DNA of 52,677 nucleotides from contig JAQCLD010000019.1 of NCBI GenBank assembly GCA_027592785.1, forward strand, positions 1-52,677, read 5' to 3'. How positions within the stretch are numbered: the first letter of the stretch is position 1; the number at the start of each line of letters is the position of its first letter. The stretch is from Acidobacteriota bacterium. GTDB lineage: Bacteria > Acidobacteriota > Terriglobia > Bryobacterales > UBA6623. The notes under the pieces were generated by a model. The model was not told the origin of the DNA. It saw only the letters and a list, made by a program, of their open reading frames with translations, and made no database searches. Positions 1 through 8,740 of this stretch are shown in pieces. The translations under genes and the position numbers were made by a program.

Positions 1-51
1 ACACCTTCGCTCACCCCTACCGCGCCCTCGCCCTAATCCTTACCGACGGAT

Positions 52-276
52 TTGGGCCGGGTGCAGTTGCGGACGAGCTTCGGGCTCAGTAGAGTCGTTT
101 GGAGGTCTCAAGTATTGCCGAAGTCGAACACGGGGAGGCCGGAACGGTCCCGGCAGCGCACCGTCTTGACGACCTTGTGCGTCCTGAGCTTCGCGGCATG
201 GCTCCTCAATAGCCAGGCGGTCACCCTGAGCAGCGAAGTAGTTCGCAGGATCATCGTGCGTCTCTCGAGCATGTAA
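52..276 (+). CDS. Doubtful small ORF upstream of the GT-C gene
   Basis: A 74-codon frame opens with TTG and ends in TAA, which overlaps the ATG of the next gene (TAATG at 274-278), an arrangement compatible with translational coupling. The C-terminal half is moderately hydrophobic; the N-terminal half is Arg/Ser-rich and resembles no family I know. There is no clear ribosome binding site. It may be a small membrane peptide, the remnant of an upstream gene, or a chance frame; chance is most likely. Confidence 0.15.
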   Translation: MGRVQLRTSFGLSRVVWRSQVLPKSNTGRPERSRQRTVLTTLCVLSFAAWLLNSQAVTLSSEVVRRIIVRLSSM

Positions 277-2156
277 TGTTGCTGACCTTCTTCTGTCTCG
301 GGTCGGCGGGTCTGACAGGGTGGCTTGTGACTCGTAGTCTGCTGGGCGATGCGGAACTGCGTTACCGGATCGTGGCGGGTCTGGTATTGGCTGAGTCGGC
401 GCTGCTGGTCTCCATTCATCTCGCGGCTGCGCTTCAACTATTTGGTGGGACGGAGCGGATGGCTTTTTGGCATGTCGCCGCGACGCTGGCATTGCTGCTC
501 GCAGGTGCGGCGGCGCTGTACGTGCGTCGGCCCAAGGAGCCGAGCCGGCAGACGGCTCCAGCCGGAGAGGCGATCCCGGCGTACCTTTGGATCAGCGGCG
601 TCATCATTTGCGGGGCCTATCTGGTCGGCGCAGTGAATGCTTTTCGGTCGTACATCGTCGATTGGGACGCGGTTTCTTATCACCTGCTGCTGCCGCATCA
701 CTTGGTGCTCGACGGTTCGTTTGCCATATCACCGGCTACGAACTGGAGATTCGGCATGCCGGCGAACGGCGAAACGGCTATGTACGTTTTCTTCGCCGGC
801 GGGCTAGATCGATGGGCCTTCTTGGTCCAGTGGCCCCCGTTGGTCTGCTTACTTGTGTCGGTTTACGCTTTGGCGTTGAGTGTGAGCAAGAGCCGCCAAG
901 CTGGCCTCTGTTGCGTTGCCGTGGCGGCGACCTTGCCGATCGTGTTTAACCAAACATTCAACGGCTACATCGACCTATTCGCGGCCTCGTTCATGATGGC
1001 GGCTTTGGCCTTGTCTGAGACTGCTCTGCGGCGGTCAGCCGGTCCTGAGCCGTACAGAGGATTGTTTTGGGTCACGGGCCTCGCATGCGGCATTGCTGTC
1101 GGATCAAAAGTGCTGTATGTGGCATTCGTCGGACCGTTGGTCCTGGTCGTCGCGGCGGGTCTGATGTGGAGGCTCGAGCGACGTGTGGCCGGTGGCCTGG
1201 CTGTGTTGTGCGCCCTACTCGCGGGCGTCCTGCTGACATCGTCGTTTTGGTACTTGCGCGGATGGCTGCTGGCAGGGAACCCAGTGTTTCCGATGAGGGT
1301 CGCGATTGGAGACTGGGTGATATTTCCGGGAATAGCGGCAAGCTCAATCAATTCACCAGACTGGGCAATTGGCAGATGGGTGAATACGCAAGCGGAGTGG
1401 TTGACTTGGATATGGCGTGAGTACCGCGCGAAGCCGAGCATGACCACTTACAGCATCGACACGGGTGTTGGTGGGCTATTCGCGGCCTTCGTGCCGGTCG
1501 GTGCGGCTTTTTTCCTGTGGACTGCGAGCCGACCGTGGGCGGATCGGCGCATGTGGAGTTGGACTGGCGGCGTCCTCTACTGCGGGCTGGTGTGGTGGTT
1601 CCCGCTGCATCAGACGCTACGATTCGGATTGATCTTTATGGTGATGCTGGTGCTGATGGCAGCGCCGCTGTTTGCCGTGTTGAGCGAGAAGCGCAATCTG
1701 GCGTTTTGGGCGCTCTTCTGTCTTGGAACAACCATCACTTCCGCGATCTTGGCTCTAGAACCTGCGGCCTTCATTGCTGCTCGATATCTGGCGGACGTGG
1801 ATACCCGGGCCGAGGTCTATCGCTATCCAACGTATGTCGACGACCTGCCGGCGGGGTCGACCGTATTGAACCTGGTCGCGCCGAATAATTTCGCCATGAC
1901 CGGAACACGCCTGTCGAATCGGGTTGTGGGCTTTTTCGAAGGGCGGAGAACCCTAACCTCGGAAGTCCTTCAGACTCGGGGAATTGACTATATCGTGGGC
2001 CTCGACAAGGACGTAGCGAGCGTCGAAGGGTTGGCGGGAGTTCAACTTGTGCATAGCGAATTGCTTCACGACCCGATCGGGCTTACGGACACGCCGTGGC
2101 GCATTTGGAAGGTCGACCGAGCGGACGGCGTAGCGCCTAGCGACGATGGACTTTGA
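276..2156 (+). CDS. Multi-spanning GT-C-type membrane glycosyltransferase-like protein
   Basis: A 626-residue protein made largely of hydrophobic segments from residue 1 to about 500, with a soluble C-terminal tail of about 120 residues. The first large extracytoplasmic loop carries DWDAVSYH near residue 128, placed like the acidic motif in the first loop of GT39/GT83 (PMT/ArnT-like) enzymes that use polyprenyl-phosphate sugars. Proteins of this shape usually glycosylate lipids, polysaccharides or proteins on the outer face of the membrane. The start follows directly on a short upstream frame. The 3' end overlaps the convergent flavoenzyme gene by 20 bases. The substrate cannot be told; the GT-C class is an inference from topology and the loop motif. 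Confidence 0.6.
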   Translation: MLLTFFCLGSAGLTGWLVTRSLLGDAELRYRIVAGLVLAESALLVSIHLAAALQLFGGTERMAFWHVAATLALLLAGAAALYVRRPKEPSRQTAPAGEAIPAYLWISGVIICGAYLVGAVNAFRSYIVDWDAVSYHLLLPHHLVLDGSFAISPATNWRFGMPANGETAMYVFFAGGLDRWAFLVQWPPLVCLLVSVYALALSVSKSRQAGLCCVAVAATLPIVFNQTFNGYIDLFAASFMMAALALSETALRRSAGPEPYRGLFWVTGLACGIAVGSKVLYVAFVGPLVLVVAAGLMWRLERRVAGGLAVLCALLAGVLLTSSFWYLRGWLLAGNPVFPMRVAIGDWVIFPGIAASSINSPDWAIGRWVNTQAEWLTWIWREYRAKPSMTTYSIDTGVGGLFAAFVPVGAAFFLWTASRPWADRRMWSWTGGVLYCGLVWWFPLHQTLRFGLIFMVMLVLMAAPLFAVLSEKRNLAFWALFCLGTTITSAILALEPAAFIAARYLADVDTRAEVYRYPTYVDDLPAGSTVLNLVAPNNFAMTGTRLSNRVVGFFEGRRTLTSEVLQTRGIDYIVGLDKDVASVEGLAGVQLVHSELLHDPIGLTDTPWRIWKVDRADGVAPSDDGL

Positions 2157-3192
2157 CGTGATCGCGGGTGACGGCTGCGGGGGTAATCGTCCCCAGCATG
2201 GTCATGTCGCTTGCTAGTTCCGTTTGCAGAAGCTCGACGAGTGTTTGGACGCCGTCAGCGCCGTAGGCTGCAAGGGCCCAGAGAGCAGGTCGGGCGATGA
2301 GCACGGCGGCGGCGCCGAGCGCGAGGGCTTTGAGGACGTCGGCTCCGCGTCGGATGCCGCCGTCAATCAGCACTGGAATCCTGCCGTTGAGAGCTTCGCT
2401 GATCGCTGGAAGCATGGCGATGGGATCGGCGATTCCGGGCAGAAACTTTCCGCCGTGGTTAGAAACGATGACGCCGTTGACGCCTTTGTCTGCGGCGGTC
2501 TGGGCTTCTTCGGGACTCATGACGCCTTTCAACAGGAACGGCGCATCGGTTGCTTGGCGAATGCGGTCGACGTAGTCCCAATCCGCGACGAGGGAGGAAT
2601 CGGACGCAGGCGATCCGACGGTTAGGCAGACGGCCTTGCAGCCGGCAGCCTTGGCTTTGCGAATACGCCCGATGAGAGCGGGGACATCGGCTTCGGGGTA
2701 GACCTGGTACCACAGGCTCGAGGTCGCTTTGGCGGCGATCTCTTCAATTGGGTGATCGGAACGGTCGGAGGCGATCAGGGCAGCCTTGCCTGCTGAGGCG
2801 CCTTCGGCCATGGCCAATTCGCCCTCGGGGTGGAATCGCTTCTGATGCGAGGCGGGCCCGACGAGGATGGGCGTGAAGTGGGCGTCGCCAAAAAGATCGG
2901 TCGTGAGATCCAGTTTGCTGGTGTCGACCATCCGCTGGCGGAAGGTGATGCGATCCCAGGCGGCATGATCTCCGTCGGCGATGGCGGCGAAGGTCTCTTC
3001 GTTGAGTCGGCGCTGAGCCATGGGCTCGAATTCGAACGTGTTGGCTAAGTTGTCGGCGGGGGCGATGCGACCGGGCTCTTCGCCGATGAGCTCAGGCACG
3101 GGGACGTCTTGGGATTTCAGCAGCGGCGAGGCGGCTAACAGCGAAGCAAAACCGGCGAGGGCCTGACGTCGGTTGAAGGGAGCGTGGCTCAT
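2137..3192 (-). CDS. Exported FMN-dependent alpha-hydroxyacid oxidase homologue, divergent active site
   Basis: A 351-residue TIM-barrel protein of the glycolate oxidase/L-lactate dehydrogenase family. Its ATG overlaps the stop of the upstream paralogue (ATGA, 3189-3192), so translation is probably coupled; a longer in-frame extension would run through that gene and was rejected. The N-terminus NRRQALAGFASLLAASP (7-23) looks like a twin-arginine signal. Kept family features are WYQVY (161-165), Lys222 in LLKG, His246 in SNHGG and the phosphate-binding GGIRRGADVLKALALGA. Lost relative to the family are the N-terminal Tyr, the Asp after the LTV strand (Gly193) and the Arg three residues after the active-site His (Lys249). 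It may have altered chemistry or a supporting role beside its intact neighbour. Confidence 0.75.
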   Translation of the reverse strand: MSHAPFNRRQALAGFASLLAASPLLKSQDVPVPELIGEEPGRIAPADNLANTFEFEPMAQRRLNEETFAAIADGDHAAWDRITFRQRMVDTSKLDLTTDLFGDAHFTPILVGPASHQKRFHPEGELAMAEGASAGKAALIASDRSDHPIEEIAAKATSSLWYQVYPEADVPALIGRIRKAKAAGCKAVCLTVGSPASDSSLVADWDYVDRIRQATDAPFLLKGVMSPEEAQTAADKGVNGVIVSNHGGKFLPGIADPIAMLPAISEALNGRIPVLIDGGIRRGADVLKALALGAAAVLIARPALWALAAYGADGVQTLVELLQTELASDMTMLGTITPAAVTRDHVKVHRR

Positions 3193-4376
3193 GCGAAGTC
3201 CGTCCTTACCAGGGAACTGTCGATCGAGGCGAGATTGGGGCGACCTGTTTGAGCCATGGCCAGCACCAACTCGCCTTGGAGGATCTCCAGAACTTTCTGG
3301 ACGCCGTCCGCGCCGAAGCTCGCCAGCCCATAGCGAGGCGCTCTCCCGAAGCATACGGCGGAGGCGCCGAGGGCCAAGGCCTTGAGGACATCGGAGCCGC
3401 GGCGGAAGCCGCTGTCGACGATGACGGGGATGCGTCCTGCCACGGCGTCGACGATTTCGGGAAGGACTTCGAGACTGGAGGGCGAGTGGTCGAGGGCGCG
3501 CCCGCCGTGATTGGACACCACGATGCCTTCGACGCCGTGCTCGACGCAGAGCCGAGCGTCCTCGGCGGTGAGCACGCCTTTCGCCAACATGGGCACTTGG
3601 ATCATCGGTCGCAGGTCGTGGAAGAGCTTCCAGTCGTACCAGGAGCGGAAGCCAGCGATGCGGTAGGGGCTGCCGGCGCCTCGAGTCGCCCGCCGGGCTC
3701 GAGTGGCGCTGTTGAGCAGATGGCGATCGTGCAGCCGTCTCTCGTAGTAGGCGGCTTGCTGGTCAACGGTGACGACGATCGCTTGGCAACCCGCTTGCTG
3801 GGCAGTCTCGAGTAAGGGACGATTCGCTTCAGGCTGCTGGCGGGGATAGAGCTGGTACCAGAGAGGACCGCTGGCAGACTCGGCGATTTTGTCGACCGGT
3901 AAGCTAGCGTTGGCGCTGATGATCATGGGTGTATCGGAGGCATTGGTGCACCCGACATGGGTTGCCGCCTCGCCCTCGGGGAACAGAGCAACGTGCGCGG
4001 CGGTGGGAGCGACCATGATCGGGAAGGCCATTTTCGTACCGCAGACTTCGGTGGAGGTATCGATGGCGGTCACGCCCGCGAGGCCGCGGGGGACGAGTTG
4101 GACCCAGTCGAAGGCGGCGCGATTGCGGCGCAGGGTGAACTCGCCGCCGGAGCCGTAGGCGGTGTAGTTGAACACCCCACGCGGCAGCTTGGCGTAGGCG
4201 ATGGGTTCGAAATCGAATGAGCTCGTGAGTTCTGCCAGACCGGGGGAGCGGCTGTGATCGCGGAACACGTCCTGCTGACCGTGCAGCAGGGTGGACCCAG
4301 CAAGGAAGCCGGCGAGGCCCTTGAAGGCATGGCGGCGCGTCAGACCATTTCCCCAGTGGTGAATTAACTTATCCAT
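3189..4376 (-). CDS. Exported FMN-dependent alpha-hydroxyacid oxidase/dehydrogenase
   Basis: A 395-residue member of the FMN-dependent 2-hydroxyacid dehydrogenase family, which oxidises glycolate, lactate or similar acids to 2-oxoacids. Residues that fit the family are WYQLY (173-177), Asp205 in VVTVDQ, Lys266 in LAKG, His290 and Arg293 in SNHGGRALD, and the FMN phosphate site DSGFRRGSDVLKALALGA. The N-terminus LTRRHAFKGLAGFLAG is a twin-arginine-like signal, unusual for this mostly cytoplasmic or membrane-bound family. The ATG at 4376 follows a GGAGG; the upstream TTG at 4397 is less likely. It lies 108 bases after a pentaheme cytochrome gene that could take its electrons. The substrate is unknown. 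Confidence 0.85.
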   Translation of the reverse strand: MDKLIHHWGNGLTRRHAFKGLAGFLAGSTLLHGQQDVFRDHSRSPGLAELTSSFDFEPIAYAKLPRGVFNYTAYGSGGEFTLRRNRAAFDWVQLVPRGLAGVTAIDTSTEVCGTKMAFPIMVAPTAAHVALFPEGEAATHVGCTNASDTPMIISANASLPVDKIAESASGPLWYQLYPRQQPEANRPLLETAQQAGCQAIVVTVDQQAAYYERRLHDRHLLNSATRARRATRGAGSPYRIAGFRSWYDWKLFHDLRPMIQVPMLAKGVLTAEDARLCVEHGVEGIVVSNHGGRALDHSPSSLEVLPEIVDAVAGRIPVIVDSGFRRGSDVLKALALGASAVCFGRAPRYGLASFGADGVQKVLEILQGELVLAMAQTGRPNLASIDSSLVRTDFA

Positions 4377-4484
4377 CGAACCCTCCGACTGTGGCAACGA
4401 TTGTAACTCTGGGTCGGGAAGCTGGTTGCGGTTTCTGGCTTGCCTTGAGTGATGATCGGCACGAACTGCTGAGCGACAACGCTG

Positions 4485-5021
4485 CTAGTGGGTGTCGTGG
4501 CAGGTGTCGCAGCCGTTGGGGGCGTCGTGACGCTCGTGGCATTTCATGCAGGCGTACATGCCTAGGGAGGTTTCTTGGAACAAGACGTCTCGTTCGGCGA
4601 CAGGCCCATGACATTCCGAACAATCAATGCCGGCTTCGCGATTGTGTATCTCGTGGGAGAAGTAGACGAATTCCTTGACCTGGTAGACGCGGTTCCAGTC
4701 AATGGGTTTGTCGTTGTCGGCCGCGGCGGCGAGGTTTTGGATGTGGGAGCTGTCGGTCTTGATGGCGATGTGGCAGGCCATGCACTGGGTCTCTGAGGGG
4801 AAGCCGGCGTAGTCGCCGGGGGCCTCGATGGCGTGACACTCCAGGCACTTGAGTCCTAGGCCGACATGAGTCTTGTGGCTGAAGGCCACTGGTTGCTCGA
4901 CGGGCGCTCCCGGTTGGAAATTCTCGGCCGGTTCTGGTGGCCGTGTGCCGACTTGGGCGGCGAGCGACGCCACAGTCAAGACGGCGATGGCCAGGAAGAT
5001 TCTGAATCGTTGGTCGTGCAT
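4485..5021 (-). CDS. Periplasmic pentaheme c-type cytochrome (cytochrome c3/c7-like)
   Basis: A 178-residue protein with a signal peptide (residues 1-22, ending ASLAAQ) and five heme c attachment motifs in order: CLECH, CMACH, CSECH, CMKCH and CDTCH, the last four residues from the C-terminus. FSHKTH and FSHEIH upstream of hemes provide likely distal axial histidines, as in class III (c3/c7) cytochromes. The ATG lies 2 bases after the stop of the PQQ dehydrogenase gene, so the two are surely co-transcribed. Its probable role is to take electrons from that dehydrogenase, which has no heme motif, and perhaps from the two flavoenzymes downstream, and pass them to the respiratory chain. Confidence 0.85.
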   Translation of the reverse strand: MHDQRFRIFLAIAVLTVASLAAQVGTRPPEPAENFQPGAPVEQPVAFSHKTHVGLGLKCLECHAIEAPGDYAGFPSETQCMACHIAIKTDSSHIQNLAAAADNDKPIDWNRVYQVKEFVYFSHEIHNREAGIDCSECHGPVAERDVLFQETSLGMYACMKCHERHDAPNGCDTCHDTH

Positions 5022-5023
5022 CG

Positions 5024-6889
5024 TTAGGCGGGCAGTGCGTAAGCGGTAAAGCCAGCTTTCGGGCCGGAGCCTTTGGCTTTGGAGTTGGGACTCGTGGCGA
5101 TGACGACGAATTGGCGGCCATCGGCTTCGTAGGTCGCGGGAGTGGCCGTGCCGATTCCGCCTAGGGAATGCTTCCACAGCACGGCGCCATTCTCTTGGTC
5201 GAAAGCGCGGAAGGTGCAGTCCAACGAGGCGGCAGCGAAGAGCAGGCCGCCTTGGGTGGCGATATTACCGCCACGGTTGTAGGAGCCGGTGGCAGGCAGG
5301 CCTTTGGCACTGAGTTCGTCGTACTCGCCGAGCGGAGTCTGCCAGAGGATCTTGTTGTTGTTGAGATCGATGGCCGACATGCGTCCCCAGGGAGGCTTGA
5401 TGGCGGGGTAGTTCTCTTGGTCTTCTGGCCGTAGATAGCCGGTGTGTTCGAAGGGGTGGTCGGAACCTTCGGCGGCGCGGACGAGTTTGAGGCTCCAGGG
5501 GATCTCGTTGTGATTGACGAAGAGGATGCCCTTGTCGGCGCGCCAGCTGGCGCCGCCCCATAACCCGCCGCCGTGGTAGCCGGGGAATACGACGACTTCT
5601 TTGTCTAGCGCGGGCGGCGTGAACTGCGGAGACAGCGCAACGCCTTCTAGCCGTTGGTTGACCAGATAGTTGTACGATTCGTCGGACAGATGCGCTACGT
5701 CGTCGTGGCCGAAGTATTGCCGCGAGAAAGCGGGCGGGTTAGTGACGAATGGTTGCGTAGGCCAGGCTTCTTCACCGGGTACGGTTGAAGCCGCCACCGG
5801 ACGCTCTTCGATGGGGTAGAGCGGCTCGCCGGTTTCGCGGTCGAGCAGGTAAACCCAGCCCGTCTTGCCGACTTGGGCGACGGCGTCGCGCGGGACGCCG
5901 TTGTGCATCACGGTGACCAGATTCGGGGCGCAGGGCAGGTCGTAATCGAACAGGTCGTGATGGACCGTCTGGTAGTGCCAGATGCGTTTGCCGGTGCGGG
6001 CGTCGAGGCAGATGACGCAGTTGGCGAACAGATTGGAACCCTTGCGGTCGCCGCCCCAGAAGTCGAAGGTGGGCGATCCGGTGGCGACGAAGACCCAGCC
6101 GCGCTGGTGGTCGACGCTCATGCCGCCCCAGCAGTTGGCCCCGCCGGAGGTCTTCCAGGACTGGGGTGACCAGGTGTCGAAGCCGAACTCGCCAGGCTGC
6201 GGAATGGTGTGGAAGATCCAGCGGCGCTGGCCGGTACGGCAGTCGTAGGCGCGAATGTGGCCGGGAGCGGACTTCACGGGACCTTCGCCGGGGCGCGACG
6301 TGATGATCAGCAGGTCTTCGAAGACGACGCCGGGAGTGGTCGAGACGATCGACTCGGTTGCGCTGAGTTCGCGGTCGAGGCCGTTTGCTAGTTCGATGGC
6401 GCCGTTGGAGCCAAAGCTGTCGATGAGTTTGCCGGTCTTGGCGTTGATGGCCAGGATGTGTTCGCGGACGGGGGCGAAGATGCGTTCGTCGCTGCCGTCT
6501 TTCCAGTAGGTCACGCCGCGAGAGTTGCCCGCCGCGCCGCGCCTAGGTCCTGTGTCGACGCCGTCATTGGACCAGATGAGCTTGCCGGTGTGGGCTTCGA
6601 TGGCGTGCGCGTTTAGCCCGTGGGCGGTGACGTACATGACCCCGTCCACAACGATGGGCGTGCATTGAATTGTGCCCTGGGGGCGGACGCGAGGCGGGAG
6701 CGTTTCCAGTTCCCAGGAGACTTCGAGGTGTTCGACGTTGGCGGCGGTGATCTGGTCGAGGGGTGCGTAGCGGCTGGACGCGGCGTCGGCGGCGTAGCTG
6801 CGCCATTCCCAGGGTTGCTTGGTTTGGGCGCGGATGTGGGCCGCGGGGAGGAGAGCGGCGGCTCCGAGGAGAAAGTTTCGACGATTCAT
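5024..6889 (-). CDS. Exported PQQ-dependent dehydrogenase (quinoprotein glucose dehydrogenase-like)
   Basis: A 621-residue beta-propeller quinoprotein. It opens with MNRRNFLLGAAALLPAAHIR, a twin-arginine-type signal, then WEWRSYAADAASSRYAPL, the usual start of soluble PQQ glucose dehydrogenase-like proteins. Repeated propeller signatures such as AIEAHTGKLIW, CLDARTGKRIWHYQ and YLLDRETGEPLYP are visible, with VHHDLFDYDLP in the catalytic region. There is no CxxCH motif, so electrons must go to a separate carrier, plausibly the cytochrome encoded 2 bases downstream. It is the first gene of a four-gene minus-strand operon (6889 to 2137). Start chosen at the signal peptide; the frame extends 32 codons further upstream without support. 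The substrate (aldose or other alcohol) is not fixed by the sequence. Confidence 0.85.
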   Translation of the reverse strand: MNRRNFLLGAAALLPAAHIRAQTKQPWEWRSYAADAASSRYAPLDQITAANVEHLEVSWELETLPPRVRPQGTIQCTPIVVDGVMYVTAHGLNAHAIEAHTGKLIWSNDGVDTGPRRGAAGNSRGVTYWKDGSDERIFAPVREHILAINAKTGKLIDSFGSNGAIELANGLDRELSATESIVSTTPGVVFEDLLIITSRPGEGPVKSAPGHIRAYDCRTGQRRWIFHTIPQPGEFGFDTWSPQSWKTSGGANCWGGMSVDHQRGWVFVATGSPTFDFWGGDRKGSNLFANCVICLDARTGKRIWHYQTVHHDLFDYDLPCAPNLVTVMHNGVPRDAVAQVGKTGWVYLLDRETGEPLYPIEERPVAASTVPGEEAWPTQPFVTNPPAFSRQYFGHDDVAHLSDESYNYLVNQRLEGVALSPQFTPPALDKEVVVFPGYHGGGLWGGASWRADKGILFVNHNEIPWSLKLVRAAEGSDHPFEHTGYLRPEDQENYPAIKPPWGRMSAIDLNNNKILWQTPLGEYDELSAKGLPATGSYNRGGNIATQGGLLFAAASLDCTFRAFDQENGAVLWKHSLGGIGTATPATYEADGRQFVVIATSPNSKAKGSGPKAGFTAYALPA

Positions 6890-6918
6890 GCTTGGCGACA
6901 ACAATATAACCCTTTCGC

Positions 6919-6949
6919 TTGCGAGCCACAGCCAAGGGGCCGGTATAAT
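6919..6949 (+). promoter_or_regulatory. Candidate sigma-70 promoter for the esterase gene
   Basis: A perfect TATAAT at 6944-6949 is preceded by TTGCGA at 6919-6924 with a 19-base spacer, somewhat long. Transcription would begin near 6956, at the ATG at 6957, so the mRNA may be leaderless. The intergenic region also separates the divergent PQQ operon. Confidence 0.5.
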
Positions 6950-6956
6950 CCGAGCG

Positions 6957-7820
6957 ATGCTACTTCGTGCCGCCTCTCTCCTCATTTTTGCCGCGAGCGT
7001 TGCCGCCCAGGCCGCCGACCCTCAGGTTGTGCGGCTGTGGCCTGATCGGCCTGTTGATGCCGGCACCGAACAGGTCGTTGAACGTGGCAAGGACGGGGTT
7101 GTGGATCTCGGGATCAGCGAGGTCATCGATCCGACGCTGACGGTCTATCTGCCGGAGCACGGGACTGCGCCGGGTCCGGCGATCTTGATCTGCCCGGGCG
7201 GCGGCTATGGCCACTTGGCGATCGACAAGGAAGGGCATGATGTGGGCCGTTGGCTGGCGTCGATCGGAGTGGTCGGGGTCGTCTTGAAATACCGGCTACC
7301 TTTTCGCGATGGCCAAAGACTTTCAGCAGAAGAGCGAAAAGTCGCCTATGCCGATCGCACGGGCGGCGTACGCTACATGGCAGTTGCGGTAGAGGACGCT
7401 GAGCGTTCGATGAAGATCATTCGCGAACGGGCCTCGGAATGGCATGTGCGGCCCGATGCGGTTGGATTGATGGGCTTTTCCGCCGGGGGACACCTTGCGG
7501 TGATGATGGCGACCAGCGGCGACGCTGCGGTGCGACCTGACTTTGTCATGCCGATTTACCCAGCGACGCCGAGGGAGATTGATTTTTTGGGGCCGGCGCC
7601 GCAAGCTTTCATCGCGCATGCCAATGACGATAAGACGGTCAGTCCGGATAACAGCATTCGCTATTACCAGGCGACGCGCGATGCGGGCGTATCCGCGGAA
7701 CTCCACATTTTCGAGAGCGGTGGACACGGTTTTGGCCTGGATAAGGCCCCGGGTCCAGTGGCGGACTGGCCGAACAGGCTGAACGCCTGGATGAGGGCAA
7801 GAGGCTATTTGGCGAAGTAG
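6957..7820 (+). CDS. Exported alpha/beta-hydrolase (acetyl-xylan esterase/BD-FAE-like)
   Basis: A 287-residue esterase with a signal peptide (residues 1-20, cleavage near AAQAA). The fold is supported by the oxyanion strand LICPGGGYGHL (77-88), the nucleophile elbow GFSAGG with Ser175, an acid residue at Asp224/225 in HANDDKTV and His257 in ESGGHGFG. Close families remove acetyl or feruloyl groups from plant polysaccharides, so the likely role is hydrolysis of sugar esters outside the cytoplasm. The start at 6957 was chosen for the signal peptide; the frame stays open upstream but that part overlaps the divergent gene. No ribosome binding site precedes the ATG, consistent with a leaderless message. 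Confidence 0.8.
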   Translation: MLLRAASLLIFAASVAAQAADPQVVRLWPDRPVDAGTEQVVERGKDGVVDLGISEVIDPTLTVYLPEHGTAPGPAILICPGGGYGHLAIDKEGHDVGRWLASIGVVGVVLKYRLPFRDGQRLSAEERKVAYADRTGGVRYMAVAVEDAERSMKIIRERASEWHVRPDAVGLMGFSAGGHLAVMMATSGDAAVRPDFVMPIYPATPREIDFLGPAPQAFIAHANDDKTVSPDNSIRYYQATRDAGVSAELHIFESGGHGFGLDKAPGPVADWPNRLNAWMRARGYLAK

Positions 7821-7894
7821 ATCTTCGGTTCCCGCGGTTCTTGGTTTCGTACCCCGTGATACGCGTAGTACGATGAGATGGGCAACTCTGCCAA

Positions 7895-8740
7895 ATGAAG
7901 CACTTTCTTGAATGGGCCAGGCCGGGCAGTCCCGAGCTGGAACTAGCGAATCGGCTGGATCCGGAGCGGATACCTCGGCACATCGCCGTCATCATGGATG
8001 GCAACGGGCGTTGGGCTCAGAAGCGCTTCCTGCCGCGAGCGGCCGGGCACCGTGCCGGCGTTGAAGCTGTGCGGGCGTCGATTGAAGGGTGCCGACGGTT
8101 GGGAGTAGAAGCGCTCACTTTGTATGCGTTCTCGGTTGAGAACTGGAAGCGCCCGAAGGATGAGGTCAATACCCTGTGGGGCCTTCTGCGACGTTACCTA
8201 CGGCAGGAACTCGACAGCCTAATCAGCAACGGCGTGCAGTTGCGGGTCATCGGGCGCATCGATGAGCTTCCTCTGGATGTGCAGGACGAGTTGGACGACG
8301 CCATCGCCAAGACCGCGGGAAATCACGGACTAATCTTGAACGTTGCGCTGAACTACGGCGGGCGGTCCGAGATTGTCGACGCGGTGAATGCGGCGATCGC
8401 TAGCGCCAAGGCGTCGGCTGGCGAAGTGCGTTTGGATGAGGATGCGTTCGAAAAGTATTTGTACACAGCTGGGCTGCCAGATCCGGACTTGCTGATCAGA
8501 ACTTCTGGAGAAGTCCGAGTCAGTAATTTCTTGCTATGGCAGATCGCCTACACCGAGATTTGGGTCACCCAAAAGTTTTGGCCTGACTTCCGCGAAATCG
8601 ACTTGCTCGAAGCGATCCTGGACTTCCAAGGCCGTGAACGCCGTTTCGGCGGGCTGTCTCAACGGGGCAGCGACGAACCGGCATTGGTCGGCGTCGCGGA
8701 TGCCTCGCGGCCTGCGGTGCAGCCCGACTTTCCGGAATGA
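7895..8740 (+). CDS. uppS: Isoprenyl (undecaprenyl diphosphate) synthase
   Basis: A 281-residue cis-prenyltransferase that condenses isopentenyl diphosphate onto farnesyl diphosphate to make the C55 carrier for peptidoglycan and other glycans. Family motifs are present in order: IMDGNGRWA with catalytic Asp35, RAAGHRAG, SVENWKRP, and the IPP-binding stretch RTSGEVRVSNFLLWQ near residue 205. About 30 extra residues at the C-terminus (after GRERRFGG) are low in conservation. The stop overlaps the cdsA start as ATGA (8737-8740), so the two are coupled, as in many bacteria. Confidence 0.95.
   Translation: MKHFLEWARPGSPELELANRLDPERIPRHIAVIMDGNGRWAQKRFLPRAAGHRAGVEAVRASIEGCRRLGVEALTLYAFSVENWKRPKDEVNTLWGLLRRYLRQELDSLISNGVQLRVIGRIDELPLDVQDELDDAIAKTAGNHGLILNVALNYGGRSEIVDAVNAAIASAKASAGEVRLDEDAFEKYLYTAGLPDPDLLIRTSGEVRVSNFLLWQIAYTEIWVTQKFWPDFREIDLLEAILDFQGRERRFGGLSQRGSDEPALVGVADASRPAVQPDFPE

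Noticed and set aside
4200..4225. tRNA T-loop-like GGTTCGAAATC
   Set aside because: It is inside the flavoenzyme coding region and has no matching acceptor or anticodon stems. No tRNA was found elsewhere.
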